Below are positions 33,188 through 40,720 of a stretch of 64,000 nt of DNA, in pieces. Source of the DNA: Flavobacteriaceae bacterium PS02336 (GTDB lineage Bacteria > Bacteroidota > Bacteroidia > Flavobacteriales > Flavobacteriaceae); assembly GCA_029960065.1 (NCBI GenBank), contig JASCOF010000002.1, positions 868,001 to 932,000 on the forward strand, given 5' to 3'. Every line of letters starts with the position of its first letter. The stretch's first letter is position 1. The notes below the pieces were generated by a model. That model did no database searches and was not told the origin of the DNA. It saw nothing but the letters and a program-made list of their open reading frames with translations. Position numbers and translations under genes: made by a program.

Positions 33188-34213
33188 ATGAAAGCTAAAG
33201 CAACTCTAAAACAAATTGCGAAAGAACTTGGTGTTTCTGTTTCGACTGTATCTAAAGCGTTGAATGACAGTCCAGAAATAAGTGAGCAGACTAAGGTGAA
33301 GATTAAGGAGTATGCCAAACTCAAAAATTATAAACCGAATGTTATTGGTTTGAATTTAAAGAATCGTAAAACCAAAACGATTGGAGTAATTATACCTAAT
33401 ATATTAAACTCTTTCTTTGCGAAAGTTTTTAGTGGTATCGAAAAAGTGGCCGATAAAAAAGGATATAATGTAATTACCTGTATTTCTAATGAATCTCTAG
33501 AAAAAGAAGTTCATACGCTGGAGATGCTGAGCAACGGAACTATAGATGGATTTATTTTGTCGGTTTCACAAGAAGCTCAAAAACTTCAAGATTACAATCA
33601 TTTCTCTGAAATAATCAATGACGGAACGCCAATCGTTATGTTTGATCGTATTGCTGATGAAGTTGATTGTGATAAAGTAGTAGTAGATGATTATGATTCA
33701 GCTATCAATTCGACACAGCATTTAATTAATTTAGGTTGTAAAAATATTGCTCTGATATCTTCTGTAGATAATATTAGTGTTGGTAGGCTAAGAACAGAAG
33801 GATATTTAAAAGCCTTGAAAGACAATAATATTCCAGTTAATGAAAAAATCATTCTTCGTACCGATTCTGAAGAAGATATGAAAGCTAAAATCGAAGGGCT
33901 TTTTGATCATAAAATTGATGGAATTTTTGCTTTAGACGAAAATGATTCGGTTGCAGCTTTAAGAGTAAGTTTGAAAAAAGGGTACAGAGTTCCAGAAGAT
34001 ATTTCGATTATTGGTTTCGCTGACGGAATTTTAGCTTCAAGACGTTTATCGCCAAGTTTGACAACAATAAGTCAGCATGGAGTTGAAATTGGGGAAGTTG
34101 CTGCTAAAAGATTAATCGAAAGATTAGAAGAGCCGGAAGGAACAGTTTCAGAATATGAAACGATCGTCATCAAAACAAAATTGAAAGAGAGAGAATCGAC
34201 TAGAAAAAAATAA
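33188..34213 (+). CDS. LacI family transcriptional regulator
   Basis: The 341-residue repressor has an N-terminal helix-turn-helix (LKQIAKELGVSVSTVSKALNDSPEISEQTK), a hinge helix and a periplasmic-binding-protein-like effector domain (TIGVIIPNILNSFFAKVFSGIEKVADKKGYNV, GIFALDENDSVAALRV, ISIIGFADGILASRRLSPSLTTISQ). The likely effector is a sugar or sugar derivative, but no sugar genes are adjacent, so its regulon is elsewhere. It is divergent from the ferritin-like pair. A strong terminator follows. Confidence 0.95.
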   Translation: MKAKATLKQIAKELGVSVSTVSKALNDSPEISEQTKVKIKEYAKLKNYKPNVIGLNLKNRKTKTIGVIIPNILNSFFAKVFSGIEKVADKKGYNVITCISNESLEKEVHTLEMLSNGTIDGFILSVSQEAQKLQDYNHFSEIINDGTPIVMFDRIADEVDCDKVVVDDYDSAINSTQHLINLGCKNIALISSVDNISVGRLRTEGYLKALKDNNIPVNEKIILRTDSEEDMKAKIEGLFDHKIDGIFALDENDSVAALRVSLKKGYRVPEDISIIGFADGILASRRLSPSLTTISQHGVEIGEVAAKRLIERLEEPEGTVSEYETIVIKTKLKERESTRKK

Positions 34214-34218
34214 AAATA

Positions 34219-34251
34219 AAAAAACCATCAGCTGAAACTGATGGTTTTTTT
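34219..34251. terminator. Bidirectional terminator, LacI gene / small membrane protein
   Basis: AAAAACCATCAGCTGAAACTGATGGTTTTTT separates convergent genes and has A and T flanks. Confidence 0.92.
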
Positions 34252-34252
34252 A

Positions 34253-34642
34253 TTAGTTTTCTTGTATAAACTTTATTAAGTAAACAAAGAGAATAATGAT
34301 AATAAGAGTAATTCTAAATGTCTTTTGTTGTTGAGCTTTTAAAATGTAACCATCTTTTTTAAGTTCCCAAGTGAATAACAATTCAAAAAGTGTATTTTTT
34401 GGTTTTAAAAGAAAATCTGAAATTTGATAACTTTTATTTGCTTTTTTCAATTTCTCCTCTTCTTCCATATTATTAGCTAATTTGATAGCATTTTCAATTT
34501 CTGAAGTATCTACATTTCTATTTTCTAATTCATATTTAGCAAGATAAAGCACATCCCGATTCCATTTTTTTGGAGAACCAACAATATTCAGAAGTTCTTC
34601 CGTTGTTCTGCCTTTTATAGGAGGTTTGAAATTATCTATCAT
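34253..34642 (-). CDS. Small protein with C-terminal membrane anchor, unknown function
   Basis: The 129-residue product has a soluble N-terminal half (KGRTTEELLNIVGSPKKWNRDVLYLAKYELENRNVD), with a leucine pattern that recurs in small Bacteroidota proteins near housekeeping genes. A charged middle and one C-terminal transmembrane segment (ITLIIIILFVYLIKF) follow. No signal peptide, so it is probably tail-anchored in the inner membrane. I do not recognise the family. It lies downstream of polA on the same strand. Confidence 0.7.
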   Translation of the reverse strand: MIDNFKPPIKGRTTEELLNIVGSPKKWNRDVLYLAKYELENRNVDTSEIENAIKLANNMEEEEKLKKANKSYQISDFLLKPKNTLFELLFTWELKKDGYILKAQQQKTFRITLIIIILFVYLIKFIQEN

Positions 34643-34654
34643 TCTTTTTCTTTA

Positions 34655-34693
34655 TTTTAAAAATCTAAAATCAACAATCTGAAATCTAAAATT
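34655..34693. repeat. Short-word tract (ATCTAAAATC)
   Basis: AAAAATCTAAAATCAACAATCTGAAATCTAAAATTC lies between polA and the following small gene. It is the complement of the tract at 17011-17044 and similar to the words near 330-362. Confidence 0.5.
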
Positions 34694-34696
34694 CTA

Positions 34697-37549
34697 TCAA
34701 TGCGCTTCTAACCAATCTTTTCCTAATCCAAGTTCAACTTCTAAAGGAACGGCCATTTTAAAAGCATTTTCCATTTCATGTTTAATCATTGGCTGAATCT
34801 TTTCGAGTTCATCATTGTGAACATCGAACACAAGCTCATCATGTACTTGAAGTAACATTTTAGATTTCCAGTTTTCGTCACGAAGTTTTTTATGAATATT
34901 GATCATCGCTATTTTAATCACATCGGCAGCACTTCCTTGAATTGGCGCATTTACAGCATTTCGTTCTGCAGCACTTCTTACAACAGCGTTAGCAGAATTA
35001 ATGTCTTTTAAATAACGGCGACGACCTAAAATAGTTTGCACATAACCGTTTTCACGAGCAAAATCAACTTGATCCTGCATGTACGATTTTAATCTCGGAT
35101 ATGTTTTATAATATGCATCGATCAAAGCAGCGCTTTCACTTCTTGACAATGAAGTTTGATTGCTTAATCCGAAAGCAGAAACACCATATATAATTCCGAA
35201 GTTTACGGTTTTGGCATTGCTTCTTTGTTCACGTGAAACTTCTTCCAGCGCCACATCAAAAACTTTAGCTGCCGTTGCTCTGTGAATATCTTCTCCGTTT
35301 TGGAAAGCGGCAATCATATTTTCTTCACCGCTTAAAGCAGCAATAATTCTTAATTCGATTTGAGAGTAATCGGCAGAGATTAAAGTATGGTTTTCATCAC
35401 GCGCAACAAAAGCTTTACGAATCTGACGACCTCTTTCCGTACGAATCGGAATGTTTTGCAAGTTCGGATTATTAGAACTCAAACGTCCTGTTGCAGCAAC
35501 AGTCTGCATATAATCGGTATGAACGCGTAATGTCTTTTTATCAACTTGTTCCGGCAAAGCCAAAATATAAGTGCTTTGTAATTTCACCATTTGACGCCAA
35601 TCCAAGATCTGTTTTACAATCGGATTGTCGTTGGCTAAATAAGTCAAAACTTCTTCTCCAGTTGCATATTGGCCGGTTTTGGTTTTCTTTTGTTTGGCGC
35701 CGCCAATTTTAAGTTTATCAAATAAAATATCTCCTAATTGTTTTGGAGAAGCAAGATTGAATTTCTCGCCGGCAGTTTCATATATTTTTTCTTCGAGAGA
35801 TTTGATTTCAATTTCCATCTCTCCAGACATTTGTTTTAAGAAATCAACATCAAGACGAATTCCTTCAGTTTCCATTGCAGCTAAAACGCTAACTAACGGA
35901 ATTTCGATTTCATCAAACAGCTTTTTAGTTTCTGTTTTATCTAATTCAGTTGTAAAGATTTCTTTTAACTGTAAAGTAATATCAGCATCTTCGGCGGCAT
36001 ATTCTTTAATATCTTCCAAAGCAACATCACGCATAGAAAGCTGATTTTTTCCTTTTTTACCAATTAAAGTTTCAATTGATTTTGGAGAATATTTTAAATA
36101 CGTTTCTGCCAAAATATCCATATTATGACGCATATCTGGATTAATCAAATAATGCGCAATCATCGTATCAAAAAGTTTTCCTTTTACAGTAACGCCGTAA
36201 TTAGCAAGAATTTTTAAATCGTATTTTAAATTCTGTCCAATTTTTTCGATGTTTTCATTCTCAAAAAACGGAACAAATTTATCAACTAAAACTTGTGCTT
36301 CTTCCTGGCTTTCTGGAAACGGAACATAAAATGCTTTTCCTTTTTCGTAAGAGAAAGACATTCCTACCAATTCTGCATGCAAAGCATCAATTCCAGTGGT
36401 TTCGGTATCAAAACAAACTGAAGTCTGTTTTTGTAAATTTTGTAAAAGCATTTTAATACCTAAATCGCCTTGAATGGTTTGGTAAAAATGCTCTGTATTT
36501 TCTAATGTATTGTAAAATGAATTTCTTGCAGCTTCGGCACTTTCATCAAGAGTAGTTCCGCCTCCGCCAAAAAGATCAAATTGGTCTTCGTTTTTAGGCT
36601 GAGGCTTTTTGTATAATTTGGCATCTTGAGCAGGAGACGAGCTGGCTAATTCATTTCCGCCTCCAACTTTAAACAAGTTATCAAATTGTTCCGCCATTCT
36701 TCTAAATTCCAATTCCTGAAAAATAGCATCTGTTTTTTCAATATCTGGACGTGAAAGTTCGTAGTCGTCTTCATTAAAAATAACATCGCAGTCGCAGATA
36801 ATCGTTGCTAGTTTTTTAGACAAAATACCTTTCTCTTTATTGGCTTCGATATTCTCTTTCATTTTTCCTTTTAGTAAATGTGTGTTTTCTAAAAGGTTTT
36901 CCATTGTGCCAAATTCTTTCAGGAATTTTTTAGCAGTCACTTCACCAACACCTGGCAATCCAGGAATATTATCAACGGCGTCGCCCATCATTCCAAGAAA
37001 ATCGATTACTTGTTCTGGTCTTTCGACTTCGAATTTTGCGAGAACTTCAGGAATTCCCCAAATTTCGATTCCGTTACCCATACGGGCTGGTTTGTACATG
37101 AAAATATTTTCAGAAACCAACTGCGCAAAATCTTTATCGGGAGTCACCATAAAAACTTTATAATTTTGTTTTTCGGCTTGTTTGGCAATTGTTCCAATTA
37201 AATCATCGGCTTCACATCCTTCAATTTCAATAATCGGAATATGCATGGCTTTTAATAATTCTTGAATATAAGGAATTGCAATTTTAATAGCCTCAGGAGT
37301 TGCGTCACGATTGGCTTTATATTCTACAAACATTTCTGTTCTTACATGGCTTCCGCCTTTGTCAAAAGCAACTGCTAGATGATCGGGTTTTTCTCTTTTA
37401 ATAACATCCAAAAGTGAGTTCATAAAACCCATAATTGCAGATGTATCCATTCCTTTTGAGTTGATTCTCGGGTTTTTAATAAAGGCATAATAACCACGGA
37501 AAATTAATGCATAAGCATCTAGAAGAAAAAGGCGTTTTTGAGTCGACAT
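34697..37549 (-). CDS. polA: DNA polymerase I
   Basis: A 950-residue replication and repair polymerase with three domains. Residues 1-300 are the 5'-3' exonuclease (LFLLDAYALIFRGYYAF, GCEADDLIGT, DKDFAQLV, NIPGLPGVGEVTAKKFL). Around 355-560 lies the 3'-5' proofreading domain, with FDTETTGIDALHAELVG retaining the catalytic Asp/Glu, so it is probably active. Around 570-950 lies polymerase A (SADYSQIELRIIAALSGEENM, EQRSNAKTVNFGIIYG, LQVHDELVFDV). Length is typical of Bacteroidota. The small membrane-protein gene follows downstream. Confidence 0.98.
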   Translation of the reverse strand: MSTQKRLFLLDAYALIFRGYYAFIKNPRINSKGMDTSAIMGFMNSLLDVIKREKPDHLAVAFDKGGSHVRTEMFVEYKANRDATPEAIKIAIPYIQELLKAMHIPIIEIEGCEADDLIGTIAKQAEKQNYKVFMVTPDKDFAQLVSENIFMYKPARMGNGIEIWGIPEVLAKFEVERPEQVIDFLGMMGDAVDNIPGLPGVGEVTAKKFLKEFGTMENLLENTHLLKGKMKENIEANKEKGILSKKLATIICDCDVIFNEDDYELSRPDIEKTDAIFQELEFRRMAEQFDNLFKVGGGNELASSSPAQDAKLYKKPQPKNEDQFDLFGGGGTTLDESAEAARNSFYNTLENTEHFYQTIQGDLGIKMLLQNLQKQTSVCFDTETTGIDALHAELVGMSFSYEKGKAFYVPFPESQEEAQVLVDKFVPFFENENIEKIGQNLKYDLKILANYGVTVKGKLFDTMIAHYLINPDMRHNMDILAETYLKYSPKSIETLIGKKGKNQLSMRDVALEDIKEYAAEDADITLQLKEIFTTELDKTETKKLFDEIEIPLVSVLAAMETEGIRLDVDFLKQMSGEMEIEIKSLEEKIYETAGEKFNLASPKQLGDILFDKLKIGGAKQKKTKTGQYATGEEVLTYLANDNPIVKQILDWRQMVKLQSTYILALPEQVDKKTLRVHTDYMQTVAATGRLSSNNPNLQNIPIRTERGRQIRKAFVARDENHTLISADYSQIELRIIAALSGEENMIAAFQNGEDIHRATAAKVFDVALEEVSREQRSNAKTVNFGIIYGVSAFGLSNQTSLSRSESAALIDAYYKTYPRLKSYMQDQVDFARENGYVQTILGRRRYLKDINSANAVVRSAAERNAVNAPIQGSAADVIKIAMINIHKKLRDENWKSKMLLQVHDELVFDVHNDELEKIQPMIKHEMENAFKMAVPLEVELGLGKDWLEAH

Positions 37550-37618
37550 ATTAAAAATATTAGTCTGTAAAAATAAACAATTGAGGTCTCAAAAATTAGG
37601 CTAACAAGATTTTTTTTC

Positions 37619-37747
37619 CACCATATAAGTTATATGAGTTTATTTTAGTTGGTGTGTGTGTCTAGAGATGACTGCAGTGCATCTTGATAGTTGTCTAAAT
37701 ATTGTAACCGTTAAATATTTAAATGAACTTCTATATCTTAGATGGTT
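37619..37747. repeat. MITE-like element, second copy
   Basis: The left end ACCATATAAGTTATATGAGTTTATTT and the right end AAATGAACTTCTATATCTTAGATGGTT are imperfect terminal inverted repeats. The right end, inverted, differs from the left end of the 1817-1951 element at only three of 27 positions. The interior differs and contains a degenerate GACTGCAGTGCATC palindrome. With the promoter region it fills the 326-bp gene-free spacer between polA and the first small secreted protein. Confidence 0.65.
37667..37685. repeat. Degenerate copy of the GCACTGCAGTGC palindrome
   Basis: AGAGATGACTGCAGTGCATCT is a one-base-deleted relative of the palindrome at 22902-22927. It is nested inside the second MITE-like element. 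Confidence 0.45.
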
Positions 37748-37798
37748 CTAAAACCCACAAAGCGTTAATGTCAAGTTAAATTTTTTTATTCAGGGATT

Positions 37799-37820
37799 TC
37801 TTCATTTTGTCTTCATTTTG
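37799..37820 (+). promoter_or_regulatory. Tandem 11-bp operator of the first small-protein unit
   Basis: Two abutting exact copies of TCTTCATTTTG, one helical turn apart, end 6 bases before the -7 box. Direct repeats with 11-bp period are the typical binding arrangement of OmpR-family response regulators. The same 22 bases stand before the second small-protein gene at 40294-40315. Confidence 0.8.
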
Positions 37821-37826
37821 CAAAGC

Positions 37827-37834
37827 TAATTTTG
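37827..37834 (+). promoter_or_regulatory. -7 element of the first small-protein unit
   Basis: TAATTTTG matches TAnnTTTG. The TTTG of the first operator copy (37806-37809) is 17 bp upstream and could act as -33, so regulator binding would overlap polymerase binding or replace a weak -33. Confidence 0.6.
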
Positions 37835-37875
37835 ATCTGTAAAATAAAAGGTATTTAATTTAAATTTTAGAAATC

Positions 37876-38073
37876 ATGAGAAATTTATTAATGGTATTAG
37901 TAGCAGTTTTAGGAACAAGTGCAATGGTTCAAGCTTTCCCAGCAAAAACAGGAAAAGAAGCTCCGGCTAAAGAGGTAAAAGCAACCAAACATCCTAAACA
38001 TAAATCTGATAAAAAAGCAAAATCAGAAAAAACGGAAGCTCCAAAAACAGAAACTGCAAAAGTGAAAAAATAA
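37876..38073 (+). CDS. Small secreted Lys/Ala-rich protein (first of pair)
   Basis: The 65-residue precursor has a signal peptide (MRNLLMVLVAVLGTSAMVQA, likely cut after VQA). A mature basic peptide of about 45 residues follows, made almost only of Lys, Ala, Glu, Thr and Pro (KEVKATKHPKHKSDKKAKSEK). It has no cysteines and is probably disordered. It is a paralogue of 40372-40563: VAVLGT, the SMV-like segment and KEVKxxKHxK align. It stands just upstream of the response-regulator gene, under the tandem operator. A periplasmic buffer, envelope-binding or signalling role is possible but unproven. Confidence 0.8.
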   Translation: MRNLLMVLVAVLGTSAMVQAFPAKTGKEAPAKEVKATKHPKHKSDKKAKSEKTEAPKTETAKVKK

Positions 38074-38148
38074 TGTACTTTTTGTTTTGTTTTCGAATGA
38101 TTGTAAGGAAACAAAACAGGAAGGATAATTATGAAGAATGCAGGTGGT

Positions 38149-38179
38149 AAAAGCTGATGAAGAAATTTATCAGCTTTTT
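38149..38179 (+). terminator. Terminator of the first small-protein unit
   Basis: AAAAGCTGAT-GAAGAAATTT-ATCAGCTTTTT is a stem with T-run 75 bases after the stop codon. Its stem (AAAGCTGA/TCAGCTTT) matches the terminator of the second unit. Confidence 0.75.
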
Positions 38180-38254
38180 GCGTTAATGTTTTTACAATGC
38201 AGTGCCTTCTTCTTTTTAAATGATTAATTTTAATTACGCTTAAGTCTTATTTTT

Positions 38255-38929
38255 ATGAATATTTTAATTGTTGAAGATAATCGAGAACTTGCGCTGGAAG
38301 TTTATGATTTTTTGAGTAATGCAGGCTATATCTGCAAGATTGCACATACTTGTGCTGATGCTTTGGAAGAATTTGCAAGTAATGATTATGATGCAATGCT
38401 TTTAGATTTAGGTCTTCCTGACGGAGATGGTTTTGAGGTGTTGCAAACCATTAGAAAAACAAAATCAAAAATGGCTGTTATTGTTTTAACGGCTAGGGGT
38501 GAGCTGGATGATAGGATTAATGGACTGCATTTAGGTGCGGATGATTATTTGACTAAACCTTTTGCATTGACAGAACTCAGCGCCAGATTATTTGCTGTGA
38601 TTAGAAGAATTCACGGATTTACTTTGAATAATCTTGCCATTAACGGTTTCGTCTTACAGCTTCAGGACTACAAAGTTAGTTTTAATGATGCTCCAATCAA
38701 TCTTACCAAAAAGGAATTTGATATTTTTCAATATTTAGTTTTAAATAAAAATAGAGTTATTACACGTTTACAGCTTACAGAACATATCTGGGGAGATATT
38801 TTAGAAGTCAATTCTGATTCTAATTTTATTGATGTCCATGTTCGAAATCTCCGAAAAAAGCTGGACAAACATGCATCGATAGATTGGTTTGAAACCGTTC
38901 GAAATGTTGGTTATCGTATAAATGAATAA
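38255..38929 (+). CDS. OmpR-family response regulator
   Basis: The 224-residue DNA-binding regulator has a receiver domain (ILIVEDN, acceptor Asp51 in MLLDLGLPDGDG, switch Thr in VLTARG, Lys in YLTKPF) and a C-terminal winged helix (INLTKKEFDIFQYLVLNKNRVITRLQLTEHIWGD, VHVRNLRKKLD). It is paired with the kinase gene that starts 9 bases later. The 11-bp tandem repeats before both flanking small-protein genes fit its expected binding mode. It also lies about 75 bases beyond the first unit's terminator, so some read-through could couple it to that promoter. Confidence 0.96.
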   Translation: MNILIVEDNRELALEVYDFLSNAGYICKIAHTCADALEEFASNDYDAMLLDLGLPDGDGFEVLQTIRKTKSKMAVIVLTARGELDDRINGLHLGADDYLTKPFALTELSARLFAVIRRIHGFTLNNLAINGFVLQLQDYKVSFNDAPINLTKKEFDIFQYLVLNKNRVITRLQLTEHIWGDILEVNSDSNFIDVHVRNLRKKLDKHASIDWFETVRNVGYRINE

Positions 38930-38938
38930 AGTATTCTT

Positions 38939-40267
38939 GTGAAAATAAAACACCAATTAGCCATTTTTAATGCACTGACGAGATTGTTGGTGATTTTAAT
39001 TTTATGGCTGATGCTTCCTATTTTGGTAGAAAACGTAGTTTATCATCATATAAATAATAGTCTTCTAGAGAAAAAAGGGAAATTCATTAAACATTTAAAC
39101 CGAGAAGAAATCAATAATTTTATCGAAAACCGAGATGATTCAACTGAAACATTTTCTGAATTTTCAACACTTCATAGTGAGTTTTTGGTTTTGTCCCGTG
39201 TTGCAATAAAACCACACCAAAAAAAGACAACTTTTACAAATGAATATCGTAAGATTGAAGATGAAGTAAATGAATATCGAATTTTACAGCATCATTTTAC
39301 TTATGAAGGTGAAGATTACCAATTAGAAATAGGTAGTAGTTTGAGCGAAGTTAATGACTTGACATTTGTTATTAGATTGTTTATACTGATTGTTTTTGTT
39401 GTGATCCTTTTTATCACTTTTTTGGCTGACACTTTTTACATTGAATATCTGCTCAAACCCTTTTACAAAATTATTGACACCAAAATTAGGCGTGTAAATG
39501 AACCAGAAACTTTTGATCATACTCCGATAAAAGCTGCTTCAAGAGATTTTAGAGAATTGGATTTTGTGCTAAATCAAATGATGGATCGTATTTCGGAAGT
39601 CTTTAAAAAAGAGAAACAATTTATCTCGAATGTTTCTCATGAACTTTTAACGCCCATTGCACTGCTCAAAAACAAATTAGAGAATTTATTACAGAACGAA
39701 TCCTTAGATGATAATGCGGTCGATAAAATTGCAGGTTCGTTAAAGACTCTGGATATGCTCAAAAAAATCATCAATAATTTATTGCTGATTTCCAGAATTG
39801 ACAATAATCAATATGAAGCAAATGAAGAGATTAATCTTCGTGAAATAGTTTCAGATTTACAGGAAGATCTTCAAGATCGTATTGAAGATAAAGAAATCAA
39901 GTTTATAAATAAAATTGAGGAAGATTTTGTTTTTACAGGAAACAAAACTTTGATGCATATTCTTATTTATAACTTGGTAACCAATGCCATTAAATACAAT
40001 AAACCAAACGGAAGTATTAGTATAGAAGATGGGTTTTTAGATGAAAATTATTTTATTTCGGTAAAAGATTCTGGAATTGGAATGGACGAATCACAACTCG
40101 AAAAAATATTCAACAGATTTGCACGTATTAGTTCAGACCAAGAAGGGCAGGGGTTAGGACTAGCAATTGCGAGAAGTATTGCTTCCTTTCATCATGTAAA
40201 GATACATGTAGAATCTGTTTTAAATGCTGGTACAACTTTTACGCTATTATTTGAAAAAGCCAATTAA
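38939..40267 (+). CDS. Sensor histidine kinase partner of the OmpR-type regulator
   Basis: The 442-residue inner-membrane kinase starts with GTG at 38939. Transmembrane segments lie near 15-33 and 143-164. They enclose a periplasmic domain of about 110 residues with many charged residues and no recognised fold. A HAMP-like linker, then the H-box ISNVSHELLTPIALLKNKL with His234, N-box LVTNAIKYN, and G boxes KDSGIGMDE and GQGLGLAIARSIASFHH complete the catalytic core. The signal is unknown. The secreted basic peptides encoded on both sides could be its ligand, target or feedback component. Confidence 0.95.
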   Translation: MKIKHQLAIFNALTRLLVILILWLMLPILVENVVYHHINNSLLEKKGKFIKHLNREEINNFIENRDDSTETFSEFSTLHSEFLVLSRVAIKPHQKKTTFTNEYRKIEDEVNEYRILQHHFTYEGEDYQLEIGSSLSEVNDLTFVIRLFILIVFVVILFITFLADTFYIEYLLKPFYKIIDTKIRRVNEPETFDHTPIKAASRDFRELDFVLNQMMDRISEVFKKEKQFISNVSHELLTPIALLKNKLENLLQNESLDDNAVDKIAGSLKTLDMLKKIINNLLLISRIDNNQYEANEEINLREIVSDLQEDLQDRIEDKEIKFINKIEEDFVFTGNKTLMHILIYNLVTNAIKYNKPNGSISIEDGFLDENYFISVKDSGIGMDESQLEKIFNRFARISSDQEGQGLGLAIARSIASFHHVKIHVESVLNAGTTFTLLFEKAN

Positions 40268-40293
40268 AAGTTAATTTTTTTTGTAAGGCTTTA

Positions 40294-40315
40294 TCTTCAT
40301 TTTGTCTTCATTTTG
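40294..40315 (+). promoter_or_regulatory. Tandem 11-bp operator of the second small-protein unit
   Basis: Two abutting exact copies of TCTTCATTTTG, identical to those at 37799-37820 and again followed by C and five bases before the -7 box. The spacing from the last repeat base to the start codon is 56 here and 55 in the first unit. Confidence 0.8.
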
Positions 40316-40321
40316 CGATTA

Positions 40322-40329
40322 TATCTTTG
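40322..40329 (+). promoter_or_regulatory. -7 element of the second small-protein unit
   Basis: TATCTTTG matches TAnnTTTG. It sits at the same distance from the tandem operator as the -7 box of the first unit. Confidence 0.6.
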
Positions 40330-40371
40330 ACCTATAAATAATGAAATAATAATCAACAAAATTTTAAAGTC

Positions 40372-40563
40372 ATGAAAAGATTAGCAATTTTAGCAGTAGC
40401 AGTTCTAGGAACATTCTCAATGGTAAACGCTCAAACAACTCCAGCGACACCAGCGCAATCAAAAGAAGTAAAAGTCGCTAAACACAATAAAAAAGGTAAA
40501 AAAGCAAAAGGCGATAAAAAAGCAGAAGCTGCTGTAAAACCAGAAGCTGCAAAAGCAAAATAA
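40372..40563 (+). CDS. Small secreted Lys/Ala-rich protein (second of pair)
   Basis: The 63-residue precursor has a signal peptide (MKRLAILAVAVLGTFSMVNA, likely cut after VNA) and a mature tail of Lys, Ala, Thr and Pro residues (KEVKVAKHNKKGKKAKGDKK). It is a paralogue of 37876-38073. The 5' regions, coding sequence and terminator all correspond, so the whole transcription unit was duplicated around the two-component genes. Function is unknown. High basicity and lack of cysteine suggest interaction with anionic envelope polymers or metal-independent buffering. Confidence 0.8.
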   Translation: MKRLAILAVAVLGTFSMVNAQTTPATPAQSKEVKVAKHNKKGKKAKGDKKAEAAVKPEAAKAK

Positions 40564-40611
40564 TACAACGTTAAGTTGTATATTAAATAGTTTTAAAAAG
40601 GTTGGTAGGTT

Positions 40612-40650
40612 AAAGCTGAAAGAGCAATCTTTCAGCTTTTGTTTTTTTTA
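40612..40650 (+). terminator. Terminator of the second small-protein unit
   Basis: AAAGCTGAAAG-AGCAAT-CTTTCAGCTTTTGTTTTTTT is a strong stem with T-rich tail, preceded by GGTTGGTAGGTT. The first unit's terminator has the similar lead GCAGGTGGTAAAAGCTGA. Confidence 0.88.
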
Positions 40651-40720
40651 GCGTTAAATTTTTTATAATAAAAAGAAATAAAATTTCCATTCTTTGTTAC
40701 TTTGCTTAAAACTATAACAA

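Noticed and set aside
36840..37163. 107-residue plus-strand frame opposite polA
   Set aside because: It is an antisense shadow of the 5' exonuclease domain with no independent start signals.
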